From positions 62,001 to 126,000 of the forward strand of contig CALNHX010002287.1 of NCBI GenBank assembly GCA_940337035.1: a DNA stretch of 64,000 nt, written 5' to 3'. Both the position numbers and the translations under genes were made by a program. The notes beneath the pieces are model-generated. The model made no database searches, was not told the origin of the DNA, and was given only the letters and a program-made list of their open reading frames with translations. Numbering within the stretch: position 1 is the stretch's first letter; each line of letters opens with the position of its first letter. Source of the DNA: Agriotes lineatus (taxonomy: Eukaryota > Arthropoda > Insecta > Coleoptera > Elateridae). Below, one piece after another: positions 10,030-19,752 of this stretch.

Positions 10030-11160
10030 TAAAATTTTCCAAATATGCTGGGCTATACGGATTTAGTATCTACGAATATACTCTAATATCTATTCTGTCT
10101 GTAAAGGTGACAAAAGAGTCTAGAATTTGAATTGACATCGTGTTTTACTTTTATCATTATTTCTAGTTAGAACCTTTTTGCACTATCCTAGAAATAGTTC
10201 GCAGATATTAAGATCATTCGAAATTTAATCTCTTGATTTCTGGGTTTACCTCATTTTATACAATTAATGGTTAGTTTCTTCTAATAGTGTTATTTTCTTG
10301 CTGCTATGTAGTCACAAAGTATTGTACAGTTTTGTATAATTTGAAACATGATCTATTTCGTCATGAAAAGGACGATAGAAATGTATAATTCTCATATTAA
10401 GATGTTAATTTTTGAAATTTGTACAGACATAGGTTACGTTTTCTCTGGACCGGGAATAAAGTGAAGTTTTGAGATGTAATGAACTTCTTTATTCCTCGAC
10501 AGCCTGCCATAATCACTATTTTTTCCGTGACAAACAAATTGGTTTTGCTCACAATAGTTCAGTTTACTAATAGATATTAGGTAATTACTACCTAATTCCT
10601 CTTGAAATCAAATTCATGAATTTAAAATTACGGTTGAGAGATTTATATGCACCTCTGAAGGAAACTTAGTTACTCCGTTGACTGAAAATTACTTACAGTT
10701 TCAGGATTAAAATCGTAGTTTATTCCATTGGTACATAAATAGCTACTCATTAATGCACAGCGAAAACTATTTTATTTTTTAATTTTAGACAGAGTACCAC
10801 AGAAAATACGAGTGTCCAGGATTGGAAAACCTGCGTTTCCACATATTCGAAATGAATTTTGATAACATACAAGAACGTAATGCAAAAAATTCTTCATTCA
10901 AAATGGGAATTAATAATTTTACCGATATGTTAGTAGAAGAAGTTCCCAAGGGACTTAAACAATATAAGAAGAATTAAATTTAATGTTCAGTTTGGTGCTT
11001 AATATGATTACTTAAATACTGAGTGTATCAATACCATTGATTAATAAAGTAATTGTTATCTGTGTATTTGTATAACTAACCTCCTAATCTGATATATGCA
11101 TCACAAGTACTCCCATTGGCTTACTTTAAATATACATAATAATTGTCATTTTAATGGTGT
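10030..11160. repeat. Segmental duplication, left copy (around last exon of I29 gene A)
   Basis: This region is collinear with about 57570-61100. Shared blocks include ATTTGAATTGA near 10120/57650, the GAAATAAAGTGAAGTTTTGAGA block near 10455/58770, the exon at 10789/60699, and the 3' sequence to about 11160/61090. The right copy is longer only because two foldback elements were inserted there. The left copy therefore preserves both empty sites. Confidence 0.8.
10789..10977 (+). CDS. I29 inhibitor-only gene A, terminal coding exon
   Basis: After a polypyrimidine tract and acceptor TTTTAG, an open exon of 62 codons ends with TAA at 10975-10977. It encodes most of an I29 (cathepsin propeptide inhibitor) module: HRKYECPGLENLRFHIF, then N-x3-I-x3-N of the ERFNIN motif, then GINNFTD, the GxNxFxD motif. 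It is strongly similar to the third exon of gene B and enters in phase 0. AATAAA follows at about 11043. No upstream exon is visible in 1-10788, so the preceding intron must exceed 10.7 kb, as in gene B (9.66 kb), or the exon is an orphan. In the family such proteins bind and inhibit cathepsin L-like proteases. Confidence 0.75.
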   Translation, partial: TEYHRKYECPGLENLRFHIFEMNFDNIQERNAKNSSFKMGINNFTDMLVEEVPKGLKQYKKN

Positions 11161-11279
11161 TTTAGATGTATATGAACATAGAATTCGAAGCTATGCCCAA
11201 GGCCATAAATGTCAAGTAATGCCCGTGGTGCACAGAAAATGTTATTGCTTACTAGCAGCTAGGTAAAAGAGGATAATAC

Positions 11280-11990
11280 CAACATACATAAATTAAACAA
11301 GTAGAGACACTCAGCGTCGGTTTCTTTGATGTCAAAATACCGATTTGAATGACCTTGAACGGCCCCGGGAGGTACTTTCCGATATTACCAACAGATAGCG
11401 CCACTACTTTACCACATCAGGATTGGTAGCAGAGTCTGTAACTGGCTCTGATTTGTAGTGCAGTGACTTTATATCAGACAGTGGCGACAATAGAGTGTAT
11501 TCTTTTTTATTGGTGGTTCGAATTACGTGGTATCGGCCACCATTAAGAGGCAACATTTATTGATGCTTTTGTTTGTTTGTACCAAATTTGAAGTTAGCAG
11601 CTTAGGTTTTGCGTCAGTTTTTGTCAAATTCCAAGTTAGCAAGTCAGATTTTGCGTCAGTTTGTGTCAAAACTGACGCAAAACCTAACCTGATAACCTCG
11701 AATTTGACATAGACTTACAGTGCCACCAAATATTATTCATAGGTTGTATAACCATGACCATTCAAAAACGTTCATTTTATTAAAGTTAGTAGGCCATAGG
11801 CCGCCATTTTGAGGCAAATTATGCCTATTGTCGCAACGGTCTTTGTCAAGCTACTGTAATTTGTAGAACTTAGTCTGTCACCTGGTTGTCAAGCTTAGAA
11901 ATACCCCCTAAGTCACTGTCCCAAGCACTCTAGACAGGTATCAACATTTGGCATGAGTGTCTCTACTTGTTTGATTTATGTACGTTGTGT
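11280..11990. mobile_element. Inverted-repeat element with 8-bp target duplication (711 bp)
   Basis: The termini match over about 35 bp: CATAAATTAAACAAGTAGAG on the left and the inverse of CATAAATCAAACAAGTAGAG on the right. The element is flanked by GATAATAC at 11272-11279 and 11991-11998. The 8-bp duplication points to hAT-like or related transposition. Inside are tandem and inverted copies of a TTTTGCGTCAGTTT motif (11608-11690) and a GACATAGACTTACAGTGCCA block that recurs near 42721. No transposase ORF. Confidence 0.75.
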
Positions 11991-12171
11991 GATAATACAT
12001 ACATACTAGAGTTTTTCTAATAATTTCAATAGTGGATCAAAAAGTTGATGATCAACCAGATCTACCATTGCTGTGCCCGCATCAACGCAATCACTTAGAT
12101 TGGTCGCTGACGATGAGCAGTCGTTATGAATCATAACGCCGGCTTATGCTAATTACCACATGAGAGGGCGA

Positions 12172-12367
12172 AATTTGGTCCGGGCCAACGAAAATTCGTT
12201 TTTAAAAAGTAAAACTACTCAGAAATCGCACATGGACTTTATTGTAAGCAGCGAGCGTACAAAAGACAAGATACCTAGCTAAAACAGATGTATTTATAAT
12301 CTTGCAGTGCTGATATCGCGCGGACGTGCCTTATCTTACGATAGTCAGCAGGTTGGTAACCTTAACT
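12172..12367 (-). repeat. Errantivirus B 3' LTR
   Basis: A 196-bp repeat that looks identical to 19753-19948. In minus orientation it begins AGTTAAGG and ends CCAAATT. It contains a TATA-like TTATAAATA and an AATAAA signal (in ACAATAAAGTCC), supporting the promoter and polyadenylation roles expected of an LTR. The env stop lies only 12 bp upstream. Confidence 0.93.
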
Positions 12368-12378
12368 CCTCCGTTGTT

Positions 12379-14055
12379 CTAGCAAGAACTATGGTCTAAA
12401 CCAGAGTTCGACGAAAAGCGGATATTCGGGACCTCCTGAAGTTGCTTCGTTGACAACGATGTTGTTTCGCTTTGGGACCTGTTAAACTTATTTACACAAA
12501 AATATTTGTACAGCATATATACGGCCATCATTACTATTAAAATATACAATACAATAGTATAAACGCTAATTTTGTTATAATGAATCGAAACATCGTCAAT
12601 ACTATTTAATTGATTTTTCTGCTCATCCAATGAGTTATAAATTTTATTAATGCCATCTAAATTGATAGTTTCTAACTGTAAAGGTTTAAAATTTAAAGTA
12701 TCAGTTGCTATATTAGTTTCAACAGAGCGTAAATTTGGCAATTCAATATTATAAAATTCTAACTTAAAGTTCTCATAGGTTTCCAGAGGCGTGTCCTCTA
12801 TCTGAACATCACATGCACTATTTAGTTCTAACACATAACTGCCTTTTAGCACCACATTGATTTTAGATTTATTACAAATTTGTTTAGCCACTATACTTCT
12901 GGGTGTGATGATGATCCACTTGGCCTTTTCTAATGGTTGAATTTTCACTCTGGATATGTTGACGGGTACCTGAAGACATTTGGTTGTGTTTTCTGAATAT
13001 TTGAGTAATTGGATCTCGCACGGAGCTTCCGTTTTGATTTCCGTGGTACGAAGTTCATGACATATGAATTCTTCGGGTCCTACCTCTTGACATTCGTTGT
13101 CGAAATATGCATAGCTTTGCTCGTTATATAGGAGGAATTTCGAAATAGGTATTATAGTTTTAAATATTTTGGCAGATGGGACTGGCAAGGAATATAGATG
13201 ATAATAATCATAGCTTTCAGCTTTAACAATTGGAATTTCTAAAATAAAGACGATTTGATTCCCTTTACTGTAACTTTTAATTTCTATAATTTTTTCATAT
13301 AACAAAATATTCTTCACAACTGGTTCGAAAGGAAGTTTATGTTTTTCAATCTTCGTGTTAATACCTGACAGCTCCGAAAGTAAATCTTCAGGTTCAACTA
13401 AAGAGTTGTGGAATGTATTCAATTTTGAAAAACTGATTGCTACTTCAATTCTCTCTAACATATCGTAAATAATTTGGAAGCTAATTGCAAATTGCGAGAA
13501 TAAAGAATGTAAAAGAAAATAACTGTGCGTATCGATCGCTGGCAAATGTGTAGTTTTGATGACCTGCTCTAACTGTAAGATTCGAGATTGTAGCATCATT
13601 TGATTATGAGCAAGCCCTTCAGTACTATTTTTAAATTTTAAAATTGATTTTTGGAGTAAAGTAATTTGCTCCTTAATTAACGTTTTCATTTGTTTTTGAT
13701 TATCGGAAAGTGTAGTTATGGCTTTATCGTATCTTTCTGCATCGGTATGATCTAAATTTCCTGTTATTGACTTTATTATTGATCCCAATCCATCGATAAG
13801 GCTGCGTTTAGATTTTTGCATAGCAAGTGGGTTAAGCTGATAAATTTGACTTTTAATTTTACTTTCTAATAAATTTACAAGACTGTATGAATTATAATAT
13901 TCTCTTTCATAGCTAGGTTTCTGAGTTGCATTTTTAATTGTGCTTTTAATTTGAGAAAAAGACCTTTGAAGTACATTAAATTCCTCTATTATTTTAGAAA
14001 TATCATATACCTGTATAAAAGACCAATAATTAACTTTGTTCTGAGCGTTTCCCAA
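12379..14055 (-). CDS. env: Errantivirus B envelope protein (baculovirus F-like Env)
   Basis: A 558-residue frame from the first Met. A basic cleavage site (KSKR, near 13805) is followed directly by a glycine-rich, fusion-peptide-like stretch with SLIDGLGSI, as in errantivirus and baculovirus F proteins. A long helical region follows. Near the C-terminus is one transmembrane segment (TIVLYILIVMMAVYMLY) with a short cytoplasmic tail. The open frame continues upstream of the Met across the end of pol to an acceptor-like GTCGCAG at 14118-14124. Env is therefore probably made from a spliced RNA and gains its signal peptide from an upstream exon. In this group it is the fusion glycoprotein. Confidence 0.85.
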   Translation of the reverse strand: MGNAQNKVNYWSFIQVYDISKIIEEFNVLQRSFSQIKSTIKNATQKPSYEREYYNSYSLVNLLESKIKSQIYQLNPLAMQKSKRSLIDGLGSIIKSITGNLDHTDAERYDKAITTLSDNQKQMKTLIKEQITLLQKSILKFKNSTEGLAHNQMMLQSRILQLEQVIKTTHLPAIDTHSYFLLHSLFSQFAISFQIIYDMLERIEVAISFSKLNTFHNSLVEPEDLLSELSGINTKIEKHKLPFEPVVKNILLYEKIIEIKSYSKGNQIVFILEIPIVKAESYDYYHLYSLPVPSAKIFKTIIPISKFLLYNEQSYAYFDNECQEVGPEEFICHELRTTEIKTEAPCEIQLLKYSENTTKCLQVPVNISRVKIQPLEKAKWIIITPRSIVAKQICNKSKINVVLKGSYVLELNSACDVQIEDTPLETYENFKLEFYNIELPNLRSVETNIATDTLNFKPLQLETINLDGINKIYNSLDEQKNQLNSIDDVSIHYNKISVYTIVLYILIVMMAVYMLYKYFCVNKFNRSQSETTSLSTKQLQEVPNIRFSSNSGLDHSSC

Positions 14056-14108
14056 TTTTAATGGAAGAAGTCCAGGATTACTATTGAGGTTGTGGAATTT
14101 TGGAAGAT

Positions 14109-17100
14109 CTAATTTCGCTGCGACGATACAGATGGCAAATCTGTAACGATAGAAGGTTTTCTAAGTTCCTTTATATGAACTACTTCTTTTTTATTTTTAT
14201 TAAGTTTATTAGTAATTTCTACTCTATTTCTTTCTAACATTTTTGTGATTTGGTATGGTCCTAAAAATTTGCGATTCTTTTTATTCCTACAATCGGGGTT
14301 TTGCTTATATACAGTTTTCCCTAAAGAAAATTCATTATTTAAGTCTCCCTGTGAATTTAACTTGGAAACTACCTTTTCCTTATCTGCTTGTAACTTTTCC
14401 CTAACTTTTTGGTATACATGTTCCAATCTTTGTTTGTGATTTTCGGCGTATTCCGTATAGAATGAAGTGGGTATAAACATTTCATTTGGATTTCCAGAAT
14501 TTGTATGTCCGAATGTTAATTCGAAAGGTGTGTAATTTGTTGCGCTGTGAATTGAATTATTATAGCCAATAATTGCATAGTCCATTAGGTTATCATTTTC
14601 ATTCGCGTGGATTTCTTTTAAGATCCTTAAGTGTTCGATAATCGTAGAATGAAATCTTTCAACAATGGAGTTAGATTCATGATGCGCTACGGTTGTAAAA
14701 TGAACGTTAATTTTATGTAATTTCAATATTTCCTTAACAGTTTCATTATTAAACTCTGTGCCTTTATCGACAACTAAGGTTTGAGGTACTCCAAAAGATG
14801 CAAAATATTTTATTAAAGCATTACTAATATGAATAGCTGTTTTTCCTTGGATAAATAGAGCTTGTGCAAATTTTGAGAATGAGTCGACTAAAGTTAAGTA
14901 ATTTCGGTTATCAAATGTAAAAACATCCATATGAACAATTTGAAATGGTTTAGTTGCTGTTTCTGTTAACATTAAGGGTACATAGGGTTTCTTTCTAGCA
15001 TATTTTGCACGTTGACAAATGTCGCAAGAGTTAATATAATTTGAAATGGTGAGTTTCATGTTTTTCCAATAATAATTTCGTTTTAAGTATTCTAACGTTT
15101 CATTAATACCTCTGTGATTCGCTTTTCCTTCATGATGGTTCTTAACTAATAAAATTTGTTCTTCTTGATCTGTAACAGTGTTGACTCGTTTAAGACATCT
15201 AATTAATTTTGGTCCGCGTTCTGAGAACTGTTTCAAATAAACTCTACAAAAATCTTTATATAATGAGTCTTTATGAAAATATAAACAGTAAATCTTTTTT
15301 GGGTCAGTATTTTCCTTTAAAAATTGAAAAATTAAATTTTCATTACTAACTTCTGGAATTTTGATGGTTATTACTTTTTGACTGTCATACGTTTCGCGTT
15401 TGATTTCTAATTTATGATATACGTTTGGGAATACTAAAATTTGGTTTGTTTTATTATTAATTATTTCGTCATAAATTTTGATTCCATCATTTGTAGTTTC
15501 ATTAAAATTTGAATGCTGTGTAAACGTATCAGAATTATTGTCAATTCCGTCAGGGGGTTGTATTTGTATATCCGAGATTATTTTGATTTTTGGGTTTTCA
15601 TGTATATTAGTCGAAGTTTGGGGTTCGTCATCTATCATATCTTGAGTATAATCTTGTAGAAATTCGGAAACATCTCTATTTAATTTATCAGGTGTTAAAT
15701 TTTGCATATATTCCTCGAGAAAGTCTGAAATATCTTTATTTACTTCGCCGGGATTATTAACTAGGGATTCGTTTTCTAAAGCGTTAATACTAATTCGTGA
15801 AAGACAATCTGCAATTTTATTAAGTGTACCTTTTTTATAGTAAATTTCATAGTCGTACTCTTCTAATTTAAGTCGCCATCTTACTAATTTCGAATTTGGT
15901 TCCTTCAAACTAAACAGCCACTGCAATGGTCTGTGGTCTGTATAAATCGTGAACTTTCGTCCGTACAAATATGGCCTAAAATGCTTACAAGCCCATACTA
16001 TGGCAAGAAGTTCTTTTTCGATGGTTGAATATTTTGTTTCGGATTCATTTAGCGTTCGGGAAGCATACGCTATTGGTTTGTCGTTCGGAATTTGTCCTTG
16101 AGAAAGAACTGCTCCAATTGCAAAATTACTTGCATCTGTGGTCAAAATGAAAGGTTTAGAAAAATCTGGGTATTGCAAAATAGGGTCATTAATTAAAATT
16201 TTGGTACAAGTCCTAAAGCATTCGACGAATTCTTTGTCGTGAATAATTTTACTGTTTTTCTTTAAACATTTCGTCATTGGTTTCGTAATTTTGGCAAAGT
16301 CCTTAATAAAGCGTCTGTAGTATCCTAAAAGTCCAAGAAAGCTTTTTATGTCTTTCTGTGTTTTAGGAATAGGGAAATTTTTTATAGCTGCAATTTTGTC
16401 AGGGTTTGGTTTTACTCCTTCAGGGGTTATGATATGTCCTAAATACTGAACTGATTTTTGTAAAAATTCAGATTTATCAAGTTGAACCTTGAGATTACTT
16501 TTTCTTAGTCTATCAAATACCGATTTAAGTCGTTCTAAGTGTTCTTGAAGAGATGTACTGAAAATAATAATGTCATCTAAATAAACAAGACAACATGTAT
16601 CTTGCAATCCTCTTAATACATTGTCCATGACACGTTGAAAACTGGAGGGTGCGTTTTTTAAACCCATAGCCATTCTTTTAAACTGGTAATGTCCACCATC
16701 AGTAGTAAATGCTGTTTTTTGAATATCATCCGGATCTACTTCAATTTGGTAGTAACCACTGGCCAAATCAAGAGTAGTAAAATAATTAGCTCTGCCTAAT
16801 TTATCGAGAATGTCCGTAATATTTGGAAGGGGGTATCTGTCGTCTATGGTCTTTTCGTTTAACTTTCTGTAATCAATGACAAGTCTCCATTTTTTCCTAC
16901 CCGAAGCATCTAACTTTTTTGGAACAATCCAAATTGGACTGGACCAAGGTGAAACACTGTCCTCAATTATTCCTTGATCTAACATTTTTTGAATTTGAGT
17001 TTTTACTTCGTTTTTGTGAATTTCTGGATAACGATAAGATTTTGTAAATATTGGAGTGTCGTCTTTCAACTTAATTTTGTGTTTAACTTCGTTAGTAAAA

Positions 17101-17978
17101 CTTAAAGGTATTTCTTCGCTATGAAATATATCTCTATAATCAAAACAAAGTTTCCTAATCGCGTCTTTTTCTTCTCGGTTGCAGTGATCTAGTCTCAAGT
17201 TTTTTAGATTTCGTTTTAAAGCATTATCAAAGTTTTCATTTGGGGATTGATCGATTTCCATTTTCTCTACAAAATTAACTTCTAGTAAATGTTGGGGTTC
17301 AATGTCCAAAGGTTTCAAAATTTTTAAATTTACTGGATTTTCGTTAGAATTAATGATAGTGGTATGAGCAAAATTATTTGATACCGTTACTAAAGCTTGC
17401 GGCATTTCTATTCCATTTCCGAATTTTGTGTGACTTAAAATACCTATACCGACTTTTTGCTTGACAGGAATTTTGACTCTTTGATTAACTCGTGGGGGTA
17501 TATTAATTGAAAATTCTGCTAGCTCACTCGCTTCGTTTTTAGCTGACTTAATTTCGGTTTCATATACGATTGGAATTTTTGCACTAGGGGTTGTCAATTC
17601 TCTAGTCCTAACATTAATATTTGCTTTTAATTGTTCAAGTAAATCAATGCCTATAAGTCCGTCATATTTTGAACTGAATTTAAAAAGATAAAATTTATGA
17701 GTTTCGTCTACATTAAAAATATCGAAAACTGGAATTTCCATTACTTCATCGTGATAACTAATATCATGAGCAGTTTGAATGTTAAATGGTTCTTCATAGA
17801 TATAATTTGAATAAAATTTGTATGCTAGTTCTGGGTTAATTAAACTCCTTGTACTACCAGTATCTATAAGAAAATTTGCGTTATGACTGGGAATATAAAC
17901 ATACGGTAAATTTGCTTTAACTAAATTTAATTGTATCAGGTTGGGTTGGTTTGTAGGGCGTCTAACTGAAAATTTGGG
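14109..17978 (-). CDS. pol: Errantivirus B Pol (protease, RT, RNase H, integrase)
   Basis: The open frame starts after a TAA at 17979-17981 and overlaps the end of gag in the -1 frame; the first Met (17741) is inside the protease. Domains in order: retropepsin with DTG at 17856-17864; RT with YLDD near 16575; RNase H (TTDASNFAIGAVLSQ); integrase with an HHCC finger (H-H...CDICQRAKY); and a catalytic triad near 14927, 14766 and 14659. The last two residues are about 35 apart, a DD35E core. The chain is roughly 1290 residues with no internal stop, a normal length for the family. Synthesis by ribosomal frameshift from gag is likely. Confidence 0.93.
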   Translation of the reverse strand, partial: PKFSVRRPTNQPNLIQLNLVKANLPYVYIPSHNANFLIDTGSTRSLINPELAYKFYSNYIYEEPFNIQTAHDISYHDEVMEIPVFDIFNVDETHKFYLFKFSSKYDGLIGIDLLEQLKANINVRTRELTTPSAKIPIVYETEIKSAKNEASELAEFSINIPPRVNQRVKIPVKQKVGIGILSHTKFGNGIEMPQALVTVSNNFAHTTIINSNENPVNLKILKPLDIEPQHLLEVNFVEKMEIDQSPNENFDNALKRNLKNLRLDHCNREEKDAIRKLCFDYRDIFHSEEIPLSFTNEVKHKIKLKDDTPIFTKSYRYPEIHKNEVKTQIQKMLDQGIIEDSVSPWSSPIWIVPKKLDASGRKKWRLVIDYRKLNEKTIDDRYPLPNITDILDKLGRANYFTTLDLASGYYQIEVDPDDIQKTAFTTDGGHYQFKRMAMGLKNAPSSFQRVMDNVLRGLQDTCCLVYLDDIIIFSTSLQEHLERLKSVFDRLRKSNLKVQLDKSEFLQKSVQYLGHIITPEGVKPNPDKIAAIKNFPIPKTQKDIKSFLGLLGYYRRFIKDFAKITKPMTKCLKKNSKIIHDKEFVECFRTCTKILINDPILQYPDFSKPFILTTDASNFAIGAVLSQGQIPNDKPIAYASRTLNESETKYSTIEKELLAIVWACKHFRPYLYGRKFTIYTDHRPLQWLFSLKEPNSKLVRWRLKLEEYDYEIYYKKGTLNKIADCLSRISINALENESLVNNPGEVNKDISDFLEEYMQNLTPDKLNRDVSEFLQDYTQDMIDDEPQTSTNIHENPKIKIISDIQIQPPDGIDNNSDTFTQHSNFNETTNDGIKIYDEIINNKTNQILVFPNVYHKLEIKRETYDSQKVITIKIPEVSNENLIFQFLKENTDPKKIYCLYFHKDSLYKDFCRVYLKQFSERGPKLIRCLKRVNTVTDQEEQILLVKNHHEGKANHRGINETLEYLKRNYYWKNMKLTISNYINSCDICQRAKYARKKPYVPLMLTETATKPFQIVHMDVFTFDNRNYLTLVDSFSKFAQALFIQGKTAIHISNALIKYFASFGVPQTLVVDKGTEFNNETVKEILKLHKINVHFTTVAHHESNSIVERFHSTIIEHLRILKEIHANENDNLMDYAIIGYNNSIHSATNYTPFELTFGHTNSGNPNEMFIPTSFYTEYAENHKQRLEHVYQKVREKLQADKEKVVSKLNSQGDLNNEFSLGKTVYKQNPDCRNKKNRKFLGPYQITKMLERNRVEITNKLNKNKKEVVHIKELRKPSIVTDLPSVSSQRN

Positions 17979-19297
17979 TTATCAGTTTCCTGAAAGGTAT
18001 TGTTATCGTCTGAAAATTGATTTTCGTATTGATTTGGTTCATCCACATAATATTCGGAATAATCACCAGTATACTCATTATCAAAGGTTCCGGGGTTTTC
18101 ATAGTATTGTGATTCGTCGACATAATTTTGACTGTCTGAAGTGTATTCGACATTTTGATTTTCGTTAATAGCTTGTTGATAAAGTGCCGTTGATATAAAT
18201 GTTGGCTTTGGTCTTAAACTTGAATTTCCAGAAGATGTGTCCATCGGTTCTGGTTTAAAATTATTACTTTGATTTTTTGAACGAATAGAAGATTGTACAG
18301 GATTACGACTAAAATTGAATTGATTTTGACGTTGCTGAAAATAAGGTTGACGTTGTGTGGGAAAATTATTATTTTGGCGCCAATTGGGCTGAGTACCAAA
18401 TGTTGTCGATCTTTGAGGTAAATTGTTTTGTGAAAATACTGGACGTTGCGGTAAACTTTGAATGGGTTGTATATTCGATTGAAATCTTGGCCAGGAATAA
18501 TTTGTAAAATTATTTGGAGGCAATGGTCGCATGTAATTTTGATATCCGTGAGGTTTAACCGGTGTAAGTTTTTGAGATGGTCTATATAAATTTTGAGTGT
18601 TTAAAGAATTTGATTTTTGTGTGGCGTATAGAAAATTTTCCTCTTCTATTACTAAACTCATCGCTTTTTCAAGACTGTCTGGGTTTCTTAACCTAACGTT
18701 AGTTTGCAATTGTCCTGTTAGTCCTCTAATAAATGTTTTTAAAGCCAAATCGTTATAGCTTGCAAGGTGAATAGGTTTTTCTGTAGCGGCCATGTTTAAA
18801 CTATTTAATTTTGAAATTAATAAACTTCGCGCGTCTTGACATCGCATTCCAAAATTATAGGGTGACTCATTTTTATGGGGCCTTAATGCTAGTAAATCTT
18901 GAATCAAGCAATCAATATTTCGCTGATCACCAAAACTAAGAGTAAGGGCATTTTTTATTTCATTCCAGGATTCTAATTCTGTTCGCGATCCTATTAACAT
19001 TAAAGCGCGTCCTGTAAGTTTTCCCAGGATGGCTCTTAATAAGAAATTGTTAAGTGCGACATTGGTTTCCTTGGCAAAAGCAGAAATCAGGTTTTCGCAA
19101 TTGTCTATAAATATACTCAATGTGTGAGGATTTCCATCATAATTGACTATTGAATCTAAATGTAATCGAAGTAACTGGTAATCTACACCTACTGCACCAG
19201 TATTAGCAATGTTATTTGTATTCATTGTGCTTTCTGGTTCTACTAAATTAAAATTGCTTAGTAAATTCGTCAAATCGTCTATTTCTACGTCTGACAT
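17936..19297 (-). CDS. gag: Errantivirus B Gag
   Basis: A 453-residue frame starting MSDVEIDDLTNLL. The N-terminal half is capsid-like with KLTGRALMLIGSR, SFGDQRNID and a helical MRCQDARSLLIS segment. The middle is rich in Asn, Gln, Pro and Phe, and the tail is acidic and Tyr-rich. No zinc knuckle. It stops at TGA 17936-17938, 33 bases past a slippery heptamer that leads into pol. The N-terminal region is clearly homologous to Gag of copy A. Confidence 0.88.
   Translation of the reverse strand: MSDVEIDDLTNLLSNFNLVEPESTMNTNNIANTGAVGVDYQLLRLHLDSIVNYDGNPHTLSIFIDNCENLISAFAKETNVALNNFLLRAILGKLTGRALMLIGSRTELESWNEIKNALTLSFGDQRNIDCLIQDLLALRPHKNESPYNFGMRCQDARSLLISKLNSLNMAATEKPIHLASYNDLALKTFIRGLTGQLQTNVRLRNPDSLEKAMSLVIEEENFLYATQKSNSLNTQNLYRPSQKLTPVKPHGYQNYMRPLPPNNFTNYSWPRFQSNIQPIQSLPQRPVFSQNNLPQRSTTFGTQPNWRQNNNFPTQRQPYFQQRQNQFNFSRNPVQSSIRSKNQSNNFKPEPMDTSSGNSSLRPKPTFISTALYQQAINENQNVEYTSDSQNYVDESQYYENPGTFDNEYTGDYSEYYVDEPNQYENQFSDDNNTFQETDNPNFQLDALQTNPT
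17969..17975 (-). promoter_or_regulatory. -1 ribosomal frameshift heptamer at gag/pol overlap
   Basis: On the minus strand, gag codons read CC-A-AAT-TTT. The heptamer A AAT TTT fits the X XXY YYZ rule for -1 slippage. It lies just inside the pol-frame open window, one codon after the pol-frame stop at 17979-17981, and upstream of the gag stop. Position and frame are exactly those needed to make Gag-Pol. A downstream stimulatory structure was not assessed. Confidence 0.6.
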
Positions 19298-19734
19298 AAA
19301 TTTTAAACAGTTACTTATACTTTAAATATTGTCTTCTAAGTTTATTATCAATCTAACTGAGTGTGTTAAATAGGAAATTGGAAAAAATAGGAACGAGCAC
19401 TTACATTAGTGTGGTTTTCATTCTGCAATCCTTGTAAAGCTGGTTTCTTAACTCTACGGCTGGCGTTGGCGATGCTGTCCTCCACCAGATTGTGTCCTTA
19501 ATCCTACGGCTGGTTTCGGCGATGTGGTCCTCCACCAGGTTTTCTTAACTAAGACTGGCGTTGGCGATGCTGTCCTCCACCAGGTTGCTTTCTGTGCGAA
19601 TTCCGTCTTCGTTGCACTGACTTTGCTGGAGCTGAACAACACTTCCGATATACACTCGAATATTGTTCAACACCGAACTTTTATCCGATCAATCGTTAAA
19701 ACGAAAATCGATGCTCGATGCAGCGATTTCGGAT
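19298..19734 (-). other. Errantivirus B 5' leader with tandem repeats
   Basis: This is the untranslated leader between primer site and gag. It contains three imperfect copies, 45-50 bp apart, of a unit with GGCGATGCTGTCCTCCACCA (about 19452-19488, 19503-19538 and 19554-19583). Tandem repeats in this place are known from gypsy of Drosophila, where they bind Su(Hw) and act as an insulator. The unit here does not look like that site, so only the position is comparable. Confidence 0.7.
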
Positions 19735-19752
19735 ATACTACCGACTGCGCCA
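19735..19752 (-). promoter_or_regulatory. Primer binding site, tRNA-Ser type
   Basis: The minus strand reads TGGCGCAGTCGGTAGTAT directly after the LTR end. The first 11 bases complement the tRNA-Ser 3' end including CCA, and the first 15 equal those of copy A. Confidence 0.85.

Noticed and set aside
12008..12140. Minus-strand open segment with VDAGTAMVDLVDHQLF, considered as a host exon
   Set aside because: It is short, with no recognised family and no convincing splice signals. It lies between two mobile elements.
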